Shown: positions 1 through 10,033, counted from the stretch's first letter. The stretch is 52,849 nt of DNA from Leptolyngbya sp. 'hensonii' (GCF_001939115.1 NZ_MQTZ01000028.1:82501-135349), one strand, 5' to 3'. Numbers and translations are program-made. The notes: generated from the letters alone by a model not told the origin.

Positions 1-524
1 TTACCAGTCTGGTGAATTGCTCCCACTACCCCCGATCGTTGTAAATTTTCCACAGCTAAGGTAGTGGGGGCAAAATGGAATTGCGTCAATTGAGAAATCA
101 GCCGCCGGTTTGCCTCTTCTGGATAAGGGTTAAATAGATCGTCTGTACGCAAGCCCGCTTCTACATGGCCTATGGGAATTTTCTGATAAAACGCGGCTAA
201 GGCTGCAGCTAAAGCTGTTGTTGTGTCCCCTTGGACCAGAACAATCTGAGGTTGAATTTGAGCAAACAGGGTTTCTAGGCCTTGCAAGCTACGACAAGTA
301 ATGTCTGTCAGGGTTTGACCAGCCTGCATGATGGCTAAATCATGGTCTGCTTGCAAATTAAATAATTGCATGACTTGATCAACCATTTCTCGATGTTGAC
401 CGGTTAAGACAACTTGAGTGTCAAATTGAGGCGATTGTCGAAATAGGCGAATTACAGGGGCCATTTTGATGGCTTCCGGACGAGTGCCCACTATCAAACA
501 AACACGTACAGTCAATGGAGGCAT
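1..524 (-). CDS. wecB: UDP-N-acetylglucosamine 2-epimerase, non-hydrolysing (3' end cut by window edge)
   Basis: Interconverts UDP-GlcNAc and UDP-ManNAc in the cytoplasm, supplying ManNAc-type sugars for surface polysaccharide. The first 174 codons are present, out of about 370-380 usual for the family. Visible signatures are GTRPEAIKMAP at residues 13-23 (nucleotide-binding loop), TGQH at 41-44, QGDTTT at 98-103, HVEAGLRT at 120-127 and the PYPEE..NR motif near 133-140, all diagnostic of the WecB/MnaA fold. The start ATG at 524 gives a normal N-terminus directly ahead of the first strand. It is transcribed away from the pilT-like gene, and the two share a 476-bp divergent spacer. Nothing looks damaged; the gene simply runs off the window. 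Confidence 0.95.
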   Translation of the reverse strand, partial: MPPLTVRVCLIVGTRPEAIKMAPVIRLFRQSPQFDTQVVLTGQHREMVDQVMQLFNLQADHDLAIMQAGQTLTDITCRSLQGLETLFAQIQPQIVLVQGDTTTALAAALAAFYQKIPIGHVEAGLRTDDLFNPYPEEANRRLISQLTQFHFAPTTLAVENLQRSGVVGAIHQTG

Positions 525-1000
525 GGGAAATTAAATCAGCTTTCATATAAATGAGCCATATCTACCATACAGGCTAATGGCTTTATCCCGAGGGCTGCTA
601 CGAAGCCTCTACCTATTGCTTGAGAGCGCATTGGTATCCCTGGATAGCATCTTGAGAATTCTGGTTGCTATCTGTTGAGCACTAGTTTGGGTGCATTGAA
701 TGCTTGGGAAAACTTATCGGGAGAGCAATCACCAGGTTAGGCTGGAATGAGGTCGATGTATTGTGCTGGTCAAACGCCACCAGTCCAACTTGAAGTGAAG
801 GCTGGTCAGGACTTCTTTTATGAAGATGTGCCATCTCACAAAAATTTATAGTTAATTTAGATCAGAGAATCGTTGGTTTACTTTAAGCTACAGAGAACCT
901 TGAGAATAGGTTCCTATACTTATTGGGTTGGTTAACTTGATCTTGTGTCTGCGTTAATCCGTTCCTCCGCATCTCCCCAGCCTGCATAGAGAGTTAGCAT
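525..1000. other. Divergent intergenic spacer between wecB and pilT-like gene
   Basis: This 476-bp stretch separates two divergently transcribed genes and must hold both promoters. I see AT-rich tracts (about 838-870 and 915-945) but no convincing -35/-10 pair, no RNA gene and no repeat. A 33-codon ATG frame at 577-678 has no ribosome binding site and no recognisable product, so it is not called. Confidence 0.5.
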
Positions 1001-2347
1001 ATGACAGAACCACAGCGCCCCCCCGTTCCTCCTCCGCCTGCGTCTGCTCCTCGCGTTCCGCCGCCGCCACCCATGCGGCCTCCTGCTGGTGCTGGTGCTG
1101 AGGCAACTCAGCGGATGCCTTCTCCGGCTGAGGCAACTCAGCGGATGCCTTCTCCACCTATGCCAGCTGCAGCACCGCCTCAGAATGTCGCTGCACCGGC
1201 ACCAGTATCAGCACCGCCAGCACCGAGTCACCGTCCCAGTGCCCCTCCTGGTATATCAACTTCTGCTAGAACTACACCTAGTTCTGGCTCCCCTACGTTA
1301 GAGCAGCTAGTCCGAGAAGCTTACGAAAAAGGCTATTCAGACGTCCATTTGGGCGTTGGTGAGGTGCCCCGCTTCCGAAATCGGGGTGAAATTGATCCGA
1401 CAAACTATCCAGTCACGGATGAAGTGACCTTTATGAGTTGGCTGCGCGAGATTCTAAGAGAAGAGGAACTGAAAAAATTTCAGGATACCCTGGACTTTGA
1501 TGGTGCTGCGCAGTATGACTTTGCTCGGATCCGGATCAATATTTTTGATTCTCTGCGGGGACCCTCTATGGTCTTGCGGTTGATTCCGATGAAGATTCTG
1601 ACGATGGAAGAGCTCAACCTGCCAGAGGTGTTCAGGGATATTTGCCACTATCACAAGGGGTTGATTCTTGTAACGGGTCCGACTGGTTCTGGTAAGTCAA
1701 CGACTATGGCAGCCATGATTGACTACATCAATAAAGAGATGCCGAAAAACATCATTTCTATTGAGGATCCAGTTGAATTTGTGCATCAAAGCCGCCGATC
1801 GCTGATTAAGCAGCGGGAAGTTGGTATTCACACCATGAAGTTTGATAATGCTCTGAAAGCTTCTCTGCGGGAAGACCCAGATATTATTCTGATTGGGGAA
1901 ATGCGGGACCGGGAAACGGTTAATACAGCATTGAAAGCAGCTCAAACCGGTCACCTTGTTTTTGGAACCTTGCACACCAACAGTGCTGTTAAAACCATTG
2001 AACGGATTTTGAACCTTTATAACCCTGAAGAGCAAGGACCCATGCGGATTCAAATTGCTGAATCTCTGGTTGCGGTCATTGCCCAGGCTTTGGTACGAAC
2101 TACGGATGGAAAACGCGCGGCCATTCACGAAATCATGATTAATACAGATGCCATTCGAGACTGGATTAAGAGAGGTGAAGTGGATGAAATTGAGGCGATT
2201 ATTCCCAAGTCAAACTTCGATGGTATGGTGACAATGAACCAATCCCTCTACAGGCTTTATGAGGCGGGCCGCATTACTGAAGAAACGGCCCTGGATGCAT
2301 CACCTAAACCAAATGAGATGGCGCAAACCTTGCGTGGTCGTGTTTAA
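1001..2347 (+). CDS. pilT: PilT-family type IV pilus retraction ATPase with proline-rich N-terminus (PilT2-like)
   Basis: Hexameric secretion-type ATPase acting at the cytoplasmic base of the type IV pilus, where it powers pilin depolymerisation, motility and phototaxis. Residues 1-98 are a low-complexity Pro/Ala-rich extension. The PilT core follows: N-terminal domain about 99-215, Walker A GPTGSGKST at 226-234, Asp box IEDPVEF near 254-260, Walker B DPDIILIGE at 292-300 and His box TGHLVFGTLHT at 316-326. The C-terminal AIRDWIKRGE matches the AIRNLIRE-type motif that separates PilT from PilB. At 448 residues it is longer than classical PilT (about 345-370) because of the extension, as in the cyanobacterial PilT2 group; that assignment is from memory of the family. 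The extension contains a perfect tandem duplication (1097-1155). A hairpin and a KaiB-domain gene follow downstream. Confidence 0.93.
   Translation: MTEPQRPPVPPPPASAPRVPPPPPMRPPAGAGAEATQRMPSPAEATQRMPSPPMPAAAPPQNVAAPAPVSAPPAPSHRPSAPPGISTSARTTPSSGSPTLEQLVREAYEKGYSDVHLGVGEVPRFRNRGEIDPTNYPVTDEVTFMSWLREILREEELKKFQDTLDFDGAAQYDFARIRINIFDSLRGPSMVLRLIPMKILTMEELNLPEVFRDICHYHKGLILVTGPTGSGKSTTMAAMIDYINKEMPKNIISIEDPVEFVHQSRRSLIKQREVGIHTMKFDNALKASLREDPDIILIGEMRDRETVNTALKAAQTGHLVFGTLHTNSAVKTIERILNLYNPEEQGPMRIQIAESLVAVIAQALVRTTDGKRAAIHEIMINTDAIRDWIKRGEVDEIEAIIPKSNFDGMVTMNQSLYRLYEAGRITEETALDASPKPNEMAQTLRGRV
1097..1155 (+). repeat. 30-bp in-frame tandem duplication in pilT-like gene
   Basis: A 29-nt sequence at 1097-1125 is repeated exactly at 1127-1155 (period 30 bp). 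It encodes two copies of an AEATQRMPSP unit (residues about 33-52) in the proline-rich N-terminal extension. Because the period is a multiple of three the frame is kept. Perfect identity implies a recent slippage or duplication event. Confidence 0.9.
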
Positions 2348-2368
2348 GGAGACTGTTGACCTTGCTGT

Positions 2369-2390
2369 CCCCCCTGGAAAAACAGGGGGG
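2369..2390 (+). terminator. Intercistronic hairpin after pilT-like gene
   Basis: A perfect 8-bp stem, CCCCCCTG (2369-2376) and CAGGGGGG (2383-2390), closes a GAAAAA loop, 21 bp after the pilT-like stop codon. There is no T-run after it, so it is not a classical intrinsic terminator. It could act as an RNA stability element or partial attenuator between pilT and the KaiB-domain gene. Confidence 0.55.
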
Positions 2391-2443
2391 CTGATGGAAT
2401 GGAATTATCCGTAGCGAAAGCTTAGAGAGGAAAAATTCGGGAA

Positions 2444-3262
2444 GTGTCCTTGTCTTTGCCTCCAACTTTTAAGGGAATTGCCCTCTTTACACCGGGAGCA
2501 GATTTAGTTTACTGCATTGATCCCAACAAACAGAATCGCTGGCATCTTCAACTCTGTGCGGCACTTCAAGAATTTTTGGGTCTTCCTGAACCCCCCCATT
2601 TTTTGATTCCTTGCTATACAGCGACCCTTGACCTTTGGCTGAATCCCAGAACTCAGCAAATCGAAGTGTTTGCTGAAGCTTACCCCTTGGTGTTGCGCCA
2701 TCAGACCCTCTTAAATGCGGTCTTTGGCACGGACAACCTGACCTGGAAGGCTGCAGAGAGAATGGAGGGGGCCTGTGACCCTGTCGTTCTGTCTACCTAC
2801 CGAGCTCAATTTCCTCAATTATGGGAGGAGCATGATCTGATCCTGCGGATTGATCAACTTAACCGTGAGATTTCATCAGTCTGGCTACAGCGATCGCCCC
2901 CCAATCACACCAGTCTGGATGTGCAGCTTTTAAAGTATCCCTTCGAGCCCAGATCTGGTAGTGCCGAAACAGCAGGATTAGCTCAGGGAAATTCAGCTCA
3001 GGGGTACGTTTTAAGGTTGTTTGTCTCTGGTCATCATCCTGGGACTGAAAAGGCTCTGCAGCGGTTGCATCAGGTGCTTGAACGATCGCTTCAGTTACCC
3101 TACACCCTGAAAGTGATTGATGTCCTGAAGTATCCAGAACTGGCTGAAGTCGATCAAGTTTCTGCAACCCCCACTTTAGTAAGAGCCTGGCCTTTACCAG
3201 TCCGCCGTCTGGTTGGTGAGTTAGATAATTTGGACAGAGTTCTCCAGGTTATTGGTTCATAA
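2444..3262 (+). CDS. Protein with C-terminal KaiB-like thioredoxin-fold domain
   Basis: The 272-residue product has an N-terminal region of about 186 residues that I do not recognise. The C-terminal domain is clearly KaiB-like (residues 187-272): it opens with YVLRLFVSG, continues with the YTLKVIDVLKYPELAE segment and ends with ATPTLVRAWP.PVRRLVGEL, matching the KaiB/SasA sensor-domain consensus. KaiB proper binds KaiC and SasA in the circadian clock. Whether this long version does is unknown. The start is a GTG at 2444 preceded by AGAGAGG; no better in-frame ATG lies near. It follows the pilT-like gene by 96 bp on the same strand and overlaps the convergent lipoprotein gene by 14 bp. The N-terminal half lacks a kinase or receiver signature, so it is not SasA. 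Confidence 0.8.
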   Translation: MSLSLPPTFKGIALFTPGADLVYCIDPNKQNRWHLQLCAALQEFLGLPEPPHFLIPCYTATLDLWLNPRTQQIEVFAEAYPLVLRHQTLLNAVFGTDNLTWKAAERMEGACDPVVLSTYRAQFPQLWEEHDLILRIDQLNREISSVWLQRSPPNHTSLDVQLLKYPFEPRSGSAETAGLAQGNSAQGYVLRLFVSGHHPGTEKALQRLHQVLERSLQLPYTLKVIDVLKYPELAEVDQVSATPTLVRAWPLPVRRLVGELDNLDRVLQVIGS

Positions 3263-5105
3263 AAGGACTGGGCACGATTGTCCTGGCTTCATCTTCTGAT
3301 TCGTGCTCAGGTGAGTCTTCTATCACAGTCAATGTTGTCTCAGGAGAGGGCGTTTCTTCTTCGTGGGCTGTAGACGGTGCTATTGGGGATGGCATGGCTG
3401 GATCCAGGTTGATGCCGGGAGAAGCAGGGGAGCGGCGGAAGCGATTAAGCATGGGATCAACCTTGACTGCTTTCAGCTTTTCCCTCAGCCCTGTTAGGGT
3501 GGCCTCCACAGATTGATTGGGTCTGGCTGCCTCAGGGGTTGGCCTGGGTTCCATCAAGGCAGGCTCGGCTGGCTCAATTTCTGAGGGTTCTGGGGAGATG
3601 GTAGGAATTGGGGTGGGAGTTGGTGTGGATTGACGAAATCGATTCAGGACGTTGTCAACTTTGACGGTTTTCAGCTTGTCCTTTAGGCCTGTAAGAGCTG
3701 CCTCAACAGACCGACTGGGCTGGGTTGCTGCAGGCTTTGGGGTAGGAGTTGAGCCAACCGCAGTAGACTCTGTAGTCTCGGTGTCTGGGGTGTCTGGAGA
3801 GATTTCAGGCGTAGGACTGGGAGTGGTGGTGAATTGGCGAAACCGATTCAGGAATCTGTCGGGTTTTTGTGGTTGCGCGGAGGATGGGGACCGTTCTTCT
3901 TCCCCTAAAGCGGGAAGCTCTCCCGGATGAGCTGTGCTAGGGGCAACCGACGGTGAAACTTCAGCAGGCATCATGATGGGTTGAGGAGATGGGAAGGAAA
4001 CCTCTTCGGCCTGAGTCGGAATGGAAACGGCTGCTCTGGGGGTCACCTCTGGAGCAGATGTTGGGACGGGGGTTGGAACTGGAGAGGGAGTTGGAACTGG
4101 AGAGGGGGTTGGTGTGGGTTCAGGGGTTGGTGTGGGTTCAGGGGGGGCAATATAATCAGGATCGACAATCCCTCTCGTCTGAAGGACAGATAGCTCGTTC
4201 CGGAGGAGTTTAGACAAGGGATCTTGTCCATTGGGCTCGTAATGAATGACCTGTACCGTGCTGTTAAACACATTTTTGATCACTTGCCCCTGATCATTCA
4301 GAACCTCCAACTGAACCCAGTTTTTACCTGGCTTGAACCCCTTGAGATATAAGGGCTGCCAGCGATCGATGAGGAAACTGTCCCCATTAATGGTGCAGCG
4401 GATTTTCCAGTCAGGAACATCGTCTGTAGAATCTGCCCTGGCTACCAGATGAATTGGAGCATTGGCGAGGTAGAAATCTAACAGGATGGGTTCTGCGCCA
4501 TAAGTTCCGATCGGTTGCCCATAGGTAAGTAGGGGGAGCCCTGGATCAGGGATTTGTTCCTGGGTTTTAGCGTAGATGTGAAAGGTGACTTGAGCATAAG
4601 CCCCTTCGTTTTTGAAGCTTTCATCCCAGGGGTGGGCCGCAACGACACGCAGAGTATGGCTTCCTGGAGCTAAGTGTTCCATGAGTAAAGGCTCATCAAC
4701 TTGATAAACCGTTTTGTACAGTTGGTGATCTAGAAAGACCTGTAGATGGGGACCTAATTTGAGCTGTTTATCTTGGAACAAAGGGAGGTCGCGGGACTGG
4801 AGGCGTACCGTAATACTGTCTTCTGACAGAACTTGATCGGGACGGGGGCTTAAAATCTTGACCTGGGGCTGATAGGTTTCCAGGTTCTGGCGCAGTTCCT
4901 GCAGAACTTTCGGTGGTGCAACTTCAGCAATTTTGGCTGAGACCCGATTAATCGTCTGCCGACTTCGAGATGGAGTCTCAGAATTGAACCCTCCAGAGGA
5001 GTTAGATCCACTGGAACAGGCCAGCAGGCTCAGCATTAGACCTACTGCCAGCACAGATAAAATCAGATGTTTTAAGACAAACCACTGCCGTTTGATCGAA
5101 TACAC
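3249..5105 (-). CDS. Proline-rich repeat lipoprotein of unknown function
   Basis: The 618-residue protein starts with a lipoprotein signal: a positively charged start, a hydrophobic stretch and an LLAC lipobox with Cys near residue 30, so it is probably lipidated and anchored in an envelope membrane. Residues about 75-310 form a globular part with beta-rich, Ig-like segments (for example SITVRLQSRDLPLF and GSHTLRVVAAHPW). From about 320 on it is Pro/Thr/Glu-rich. Three copies of an LNRFR-containing module occur in the C-terminal half, two preceded by SVEA.LTGL..KLK.VKVD. The start is a GTG at 5105; no alternative puts the signal peptide in a better position. I do not recognise a family function. 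It converges on the KaiB-domain gene. Confidence 0.8.
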   Translation of the reverse strand: MYSIKRQWFVLKHLILSVLAVGLMLSLLACSSGSNSSGGFNSETPSRSRQTINRVSAKIAEVAPPKVLQELRQNLETYQPQVKILSPRPDQVLSEDSITVRLQSRDLPLFQDKQLKLGPHLQVFLDHQLYKTVYQVDEPLLMEHLAPGSHTLRVVAAHPWDESFKNEGAYAQVTFHIYAKTQEQIPDPGLPLLTYGQPIGTYGAEPILLDFYLANAPIHLVARADSTDDVPDWKIRCTINGDSFLIDRWQPLYLKGFKPGKNWVQLEVLNDQGQVIKNVFNSTVQVIHYEPNGQDPLSKLLRNELSVLQTRGIVDPDYIAPPEPTPTPEPTPTPSPVPTPSPVPTPVPTSAPEVTPRAAVSIPTQAEEVSFPSPQPIMMPAEVSPSVAPSTAHPGELPALGEEERSPSSAQPQKPDRFLNRFRQFTTTPSPTPEISPDTPDTETTESTAVGSTPTPKPAATQPSRSVEAALTGLKDKLKTVKVDNVLNRFRQSTPTPTPIPTISPEPSEIEPAEPALMEPRPTPEAARPNQSVEATLTGLREKLKAVKVDPMLNRFRRSPASPGINLDPAMPSPIAPSTAHEEETPSPETTLTVIEDSPEHESEDEARTIVPSPFMNQ

Positions 5106-5446
5106 GCAGCAAACACTCCTGAGAAATCAGCCCCTCGAGGTAACTATAGCCGACTGGGTCTACCAACTTCATATCTGCCCCAGGGGCAAATCCTTCATCT
5201 TTAGACATTACAACGGGATACGGACCATTGAAATTTGTAAATGCGTTCTATACAGCATCTTGATTTCTAATTGTGAATTGGCCGCAATTATAGGTATAGT
5301 CTGGCTTTACTCAGTTTGAATTATTATTAAGTGCTACAAAAGACGATGTGACGAACGACTTATAATTCACGTTGAAACTCTCCCCAGATGAATTTCTGGG
5401 GTGGATTAATCCTCGTTCCTTCCTTGTCTAAGAGAGGAGAGTCTCA
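5106..5446 (+). promoter_or_regulatory. psaAB upstream region with two candidate promoters
   Basis: A 341-bp spacer lies between the divergent lipoprotein gene and psaA. A perfect TATAAT at 5361-5366 would give a leader of about 75 nt; it has no recognisable -35 box, which is common for light-regulated cyanobacterial genes. A second candidate is TTGTGA at 5271-5276 with TATAGT at 5295-5300 (18-bp spacing). Light control of psaAB through such multiple promoters is known in cyanobacteria; I found no clear HLR1/RpaB tandem repeat here. Start sites are inferred, not shown. Confidence 0.5.
5382..5401 (+). promoter_or_regulatory. Hairpin in psaA 5' leader
   Basis: CCCCAGA (5382-5388) and TCTGGGG (5395-5401) form a perfect 7-bp stem with a 6-nt loop, between the proximal -10 box and the ribosome binding site GAGGAG (about 5435-5440). 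It would sit near the 5' end of the proximal psaA transcript and could affect message stability or translation. Confidence 0.55.
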
Positions 5447-7708
5447 ATGGCAGTTAGTCCACAGGAGCGAGAGTCAAAGGCAAGAGTTGTCGTCGATAAC
5501 GACCCCGTTTCCACTTCCTTCGAGAAGTGGGCACAGCCTGGTCACTTCGACCGTACCCTTGCCCGAGGCCCCAAAACCACCACCTGGATTTGGAACCTCC
5601 ACGCTCTCGCCCATGATTTTGATAGTCATACTAGTGACCTGGAAGATGTGTCTCGCAAAATCTTCAGCGCACACTTCGGCCACCTGGCTGTTGTGTTTGT
5701 CTGGTTGAGCGGCATGTATTTCCACGGTGCTCGTTTTTCAAACTATGAGGCCTGGTTGGCTAATCCGCTTGCAGTTAAGCCCAGCGCTCAAGTGGTATGG
5801 CCAATTGTTGGGCAAGAAATTTTGAATGCAGATGTTGGCGGCGGCTTCCATGGAATTCAGATCACCTCTGGATTCTTCTATCTCTGGCGGGCTGCTGGAT
5901 ATACAAATACATTTCAGCTTTACTGCACCGCGATTGGCGGTCTGGTAATGGCTGCTCTAATGCTGTTTGCTGGCTGGTTCCACTACCACAAGCGGGCTCC
6001 AAAGCTGGAGTGGTTCCAGAATGCTGAGTCAATGCTCAACCACCATCTGGCTGGTCTGTTTGGTCTGGGCTCCTTGGCCTGGGCTGGTCACCAAATCCAT
6101 GTGTCGTTGCCGATCAACGCCATGCTGGATGCTGGTACCCCTGCTAACCAGATTCCTTTGCCCCATGAGTTCATCCTGAACTCCAGCTTGATGGCGAAAA
6201 TCTACCCCAGCTTTGCTGAGGGCCTGACACCATTCTTCACGCTGGACTGGGGTAAGTATGCAGATTTCCTGACCTTCAAAGGGGGTCTGAATCCAGTTAC
6301 AGGTGGCTTGTGGTTGACCGATACGGCTCACCATCACTTGGCGATCGCCGTCATGTTCATCGTTGCTGGCCACATGTACCGTACGAACTGGGGTATCGGT
6401 CATAGCATCAAGGAAATGCTGGAAGCCCACAAGGATCCCGTCATGATCTCGGGTGAGGGGCACAAGGGTCTCTATGAAGTGCTTACCACTTCCTGGCATG
6501 CCCAACTGGCCATTAACCTGGCGATCGGGGGTTCTGTGACCATCATCACGGCCCAGCACATGTATGCGATGCCACCTTATCCATACATTGCTACTGACTA
6601 CGCAACTCAGCTCTCCATCTTTACCCACCACATGTGGATCGGCGGCTTCATGATCGTCGGTGGAGCTGCTCATGGTGCCATCTTTATGGTGCGTGACTAT
6701 GATCCGGTTGTGAATCAGAACAACGTTCTAGACAGTATGCTTCGGCATCGGGATGCGATCATTTCCCATCTGAACTGGGTTTGTATTTTCCTTGGCTTCC
6801 ATAGCTTCGGACTTTACATTCACAACGACACGATGCGAGCTCTGGGTCGTCCCCAAGACATGTTCTCTGATTCTGCAATTCAGCTGCAGCCTATCTTTGC
6901 CCAGTGGGTTCAGCATCTGCATACCCTGGCACCCGGTGGTACTGCCCCTCAGGCTTTGGCTCCGACCAGCCTTGCCTTTGGTGGTGATCTGGTTGCCATT
7001 GGTGGCAAAGTGGCCATGATGCCGATCACCCTCGGTACGGCTGACTTCCTGGTTCACCATATTCATGCCTTCACCATCCATGTGACGGTATTGATTCTGC
7101 TGAAGGGTGTTCTGTTCGCCCGTAGTTCTCGTCTGGTGCCTGATAAAGCTAACCTTGGCTTTGGCTTCCCTTGCGATGGCCCAGGTCGGGGTGGTACCTG
7201 TCAGGTTTCTGGTTGGGACCACGTTTTCCTCGGTCTGTTCTGGATGTACAACTCGATCTCAGTTGTGATTTTCCACTTCAGTTGGAAGATGCAATCTGAT
7301 GTTTGGGGTTCTGTATCACCCGACGGAACTGTTTCCCACATTACTAACGGCAATTTTGCCGAAAGTGCGTTGACCATCAATGGTTGGTTGCGTGATTTCC
7401 TGTGGGCGCAAGCTTCTCAGGTGATTGGCTCCTACGGTTCAGCTCTGTCTGCTTATGGCTTGCTGTTCCTAGGTGCGCACTTTGTGTGGGCGTTCAGCCT
7501 GATGTTCCTGTTTAGTGGTCGCGGCTACTGGCAAGAACTGATTGAGTCTATTGTTTGGGCTCATAACAAGCTGAAGGTAGCGCCTTCTATCCAGCCTCGC
7601 GCTCTGAGCATTATTCAGGGTCGTGCTGTTGGGGTGGCTCACTACCTACTGGGAGGAATTGTGACCACTTGGTCGTTCTTCCTGGCTCGCATTATTTCAG
7701 TAGGATAA
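5447..7708 (+). CDS. psaA: Photosystem I P700 chlorophyll a apoprotein A1
   Basis: One of the two large thylakoid-membrane subunits of the PSI reaction centre. With PsaB it binds P700, the A0/A1 electron acceptors, antenna chlorophylls and the inter-subunit [4Fe-4S] centre FX. The length of 753 residues is normal. Multiple hydrophobic helices carry His ligands, and the FX loop [19 protein letters not shown] (near residues 574-592) contains both cluster Cys residues. The N-terminus is typical ([21 protein letters not shown]), and the start ATG has an optimal GAGGAG site. psaB follows after 24 bp, so the two are co-transcribed and end at one terminator. Confidence 0.99.
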   Translation: MAVSPQERESKARVVVDNDPVSTSFEKWAQPGHFDRTLARGPKTTTWIWNLHALAHDFDSHTSDLEDVSRKIFSAHFGHLAVVFVWLSGMYFHGARFSNYEAWLANPLAVKPSAQVVWPIVGQEILNADVGGGFHGIQITSGFFYLWRAAGYTNTFQLYCTAIGGLVMAALMLFAGWFHYHKRAPKLEWFQNAESMLNHHLAGLFGLGSLAWAGHQIHVSLPINAMLDAGTPANQIPLPHEFILNSSLMAKIYPSFAEGLTPFFTLDWGKYADFLTFKGGLNPVTGGLWLTDTAHHHLAIAVMFIVAGHMYRTNWGIGHSIKEMLEAHKDPVMISGEGHKGLYEVLTTSWHAQLAINLAIGGSVTIITAQHMYAMPPYPYIATDYATQLSIFTHHMWIGGFMIVGGAAHGAIFMVRDYDPVVNQNNVLDSMLRHRDAIISHLNWVCIFLGFHSFGLYIHNDTMRALGRPQDMFSDSAIQLQPIFAQWVQHLHTLAPGGTAPQALAPTSLAFGGDLVAIGGKVAMMPITLGTADFLVHHIHAFTIHVTVLILLKGVLFARSSRLVPDKANLGFGFPCDGPGRGGTCQVSGWDHVFLGLFWMYNSISVVIFHFSWKMQSDVWGSVSPDGTVSHITNGNFAESALTINGWLRDFLWAQASQVIGSYGSALSAYGLLFLGAHFVWAFSLMFLFSGRGYWQELIESIVWAHNKLKVAPSIQPRALSIIQGRAVGVAHYLLGGIVTTWSFFLARIISVG

Positions 7709-7732
7709 GGGCGAGGAGGATTCTGTAACCCT

Positions 7733-9961
7733 ATGGCAACTAAATTCCCTAAGTTTAGCCAGGACCTCGCTCAAGATCCGACAACTCGTCGGATCTGGTA
7801 CGGGATCGCCACGGCTCACGACTTTGAAAGCCACGATGGCATGACCGAAGAGAATCTGTATCAGAAGATCTTCGCGACTCATTTCGGCCACGTTGCAATC
7901 ATCTTCCTGTGGGCATCCGGCCTCCTGTTCCATGTCGCCTGGCAAGGTAACTTCGAGCAGTGGACCAAAGATCCGCTGAACGTTCGTCCCATCGCTCACG
8001 CGATTTGGGATCCCCACTTCGGTAAGCCTGCGATCGATGCCTTCACCCAAGGCGGTGCTTCCGGGCCGGTTGATATTGCCTACTCTGGTGTCTACCATTG
8101 GTGGTACACCATCGGGATGCGTGCTAACAGTGACCTCTATATGGGTGCTGTCTTCCTGCTCATCCTGTCGGCAATCTTCCTGTTTGCTGGCTGGCTGCAC
8201 CTGCAACCCAAGTTCCGTCCCAGCCTGGCCTGGTTTAAGAATGCTGAATCTCGCCTGAACCATCACCTGGCAGGTCTGTTCGGTGTTAGCTCCCTGGCTT
8301 GGGCCGGTCACCTGATTCACGTTGCGATTCCCGAATCTCGCGGGCAGCATGTGGGTTGGGACAACTTCCTGAGCACCATGCCTCATCCTGCCGGTTTGGC
8401 TCCGTTCTTTACCGGTAACTGGGGTGTCTATGCTCAGAGCCCTGATACTGCAAGCCATGTTTTCGGTACCTCTCAGGGTGCTGGAACGGCAATCCTGACC
8501 TTCCTAGGTGGGTTCCATCCTCAAACCGAGTCTCTCTGGTTGACGGATATGGCTCACCACCACCTGGCGATCGCGGTGTTGTTCATCGTTGCTGGCCACA
8601 TGTACAAGACCAACTTTGGGATTGGACATAGCATCAAGGAAATTCAGGAAGCCCATAATCCACCCAAGGGCACGCCTTTCGGTGGCATGATTGGCGACGG
8701 TCATAAAGGCATTTATGACACCTACAACAACTCGTTGCACTTCCAGTTGGGTTGGCACCTGGCTTGCCTGGGTGTTGTGACCTCCTTGGTGGCGCAGCAC
8801 ATGTACTCGATGCCTTCCTATGCCTTCATTGCGAAGGATTTCACGACCCAGGCTGCGCTGTACACCCATCACCAGTACATTGCTGGATTCCTGATGGTTG
8901 GTGCGTTTGCTCACGGTGCTATCTTCTTCGTTCGGGATTACGATCCAGAAGCGAATAAGAATAACGTTCTGGCCCGGATGCTGGAGCACAAAGAGGCTCT
9001 TATCTCTCACCTGAGCTGGGTTTCCCTCTTCCTGGGCTTCCATACCCTGGGTCTGTACGTCCACAACGATGTTGTGGTTGCTTTCGGAACTCCCGAGAAG
9101 CAGATCCTGATTGAACCCGTGTTTGCTCAGTTTATCCAGGCTGCCCACGGCAAGCTGCTGTATGGCTTCGACACCCTGTTGTCTAATCCTGACAGTATTG
9201 CCAGCACCGCTTGGCCCAACCATGGTGATGTCTGGTTGCCAGGTTGGCTGGATGCGATTAACAGTGGTGCAAACTCACTGTTCCTGACGGTTGGCCCTGG
9301 CGACTTCTTGATTCACCATGCGATCGCCCTGGGTCTCCATACCACCACTTTGATTCTGGTCAAGGGTGCGTTGGATGCTCGCGGTTCAAAGCTGATGCCG
9401 GATAAGAAAGATTTCGGCTACAGCTTCCCCTGCGATGGCCCTGGCCGTGGCGGTACCTGCGATATCTCCGCTTGGGATGCGTCCTACCTGGCCACCTTCT
9501 GGATGCTGAATACCATTGGTTGGGTAACCTTCTACTGGCACTGGAAGCATCTGGGTATTTGGCAGGGTAACGTTGCTCAGTTCAATGAGTCCTCGACTTA
9601 TATCATGGGCTGGCTGCGGGACTATCTCTGGTTGAACTCGGCTCAGCTGATTAATGGGTACAATCCCTACGGCATGAACAATCTGGCTGTTTGGGCCTGG
9701 ATGTTCCTCTTTGGGCATCTGATCTGGGCGACTGGATTCATGTTCCTGATTAGCTGGCGTGGTTACTGGCAAGAGTTGATCGAGACCCTGGTTTGGGCTC
9801 ACGAGAACACTCCGCTGGCCAACCTGGTCCGCTGGAAAGACAAGCCTGTTGCTCTGTCTATTGTTCAGGCTCGTCTCGTCGGTCTCACCCACTTCGCGGT
9901 TGGTTACATTGTGACCTATGCGGCATTCCTGATTGCTTCAACAGCAAGTAAGTTCGGTTGA
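7733..9961 (+). CDS. psaB: Photosystem I P700 chlorophyll a apoprotein A2
   Basis: Partner of PsaA in the PSI heterodimer in the thylakoid membrane; it binds half of P700 and contributes two Cys to the FX [4Fe-4S] cluster. The 742-residue length fits. The N-terminus [20 protein letters not shown] is the hallmark of PsaB, and the FX loop [19 protein letters not shown] is intact. The gene begins 24 bp after psaA, preceded by GCGAGGAGG-type sequence. It is followed 30 bp after its stop by a strong intrinsic terminator. No frameshift or unusual composition is seen. Confidence 0.99.
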   Translation: MATKFPKFSQDLAQDPTTRRIWYGIATAHDFESHDGMTEENLYQKIFATHFGHVAIIFLWASGLLFHVAWQGNFEQWTKDPLNVRPIAHAIWDPHFGKPAIDAFTQGGASGPVDIAYSGVYHWWYTIGMRANSDLYMGAVFLLILSAIFLFAGWLHLQPKFRPSLAWFKNAESRLNHHLAGLFGVSSLAWAGHLIHVAIPESRGQHVGWDNFLSTMPHPAGLAPFFTGNWGVYAQSPDTASHVFGTSQGAGTAILTFLGGFHPQTESLWLTDMAHHHLAIAVLFIVAGHMYKTNFGIGHSIKEIQEAHNPPKGTPFGGMIGDGHKGIYDTYNNSLHFQLGWHLACLGVVTSLVAQHMYSMPSYAFIAKDFTTQAALYTHHQYIAGFLMVGAFAHGAIFFVRDYDPEANKNNVLARMLEHKEALISHLSWVSLFLGFHTLGLYVHNDVVVAFGTPEKQILIEPVFAQFIQAAHGKLLYGFDTLLSNPDSIASTAWPNHGDVWLPGWLDAINSGANSLFLTVGPGDFLIHHAIALGLHTTTLILVKGALDARGSKLMPDKKDFGYSFPCDGPGRGGTCDISAWDASYLATFWMLNTIGWVTFYWHWKHLGIWQGNVAQFNESSTYIMGWLRDYLWLNSAQLINGYNPYGMNNLAVWAWMFLFGHLIWATGFMFLISWRGYWQELIETLVWAHENTPLANLVRWKDKPVALSIVQARLVGLTHFAVGYIVTYAAFLIASTASKFG

Positions 9962-9990
9962 TCTAACATCGGCAGTTAGTTAGCCAAACA

Positions 9991-10024
9991 AAAATCCCCT
10001 ATCTTCGGGTAGGGGATTTTTTTT
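9991..10024 (+). terminator. Intrinsic terminator of psaAB with UUCG tetraloop
   Basis: AAAATCCCCTA (9991-10001) pairs perfectly with TAGGGGATTTT (10010-10020). Inside, a T-G wobble and a C-G pair close a TTCG tetraloop (10004-10007). A run of eight T (10017-10024) follows. The A-run on the left makes it potentially bidirectional, so it may also stop transcription arriving from the convergent minus-strand gene that ends at 10034. Confidence 0.95.
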
Positions 10025-10033
10025 ATGGTTTCT

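Noticed and set aside
577-678. 33-codon ATG frame between wecB and the pilT-like gene
   Set aside because: No ribosome binding site, no similarity to any small photosystem or membrane protein I know.
7697-8458. 253-codon minus-strand frame over psaB, and a similar 214-codon frame over psaA (6029-6673)
   Set aside because: Both are mirror frames of highly biased photosystem genes; no ribosome binding site and no family features.
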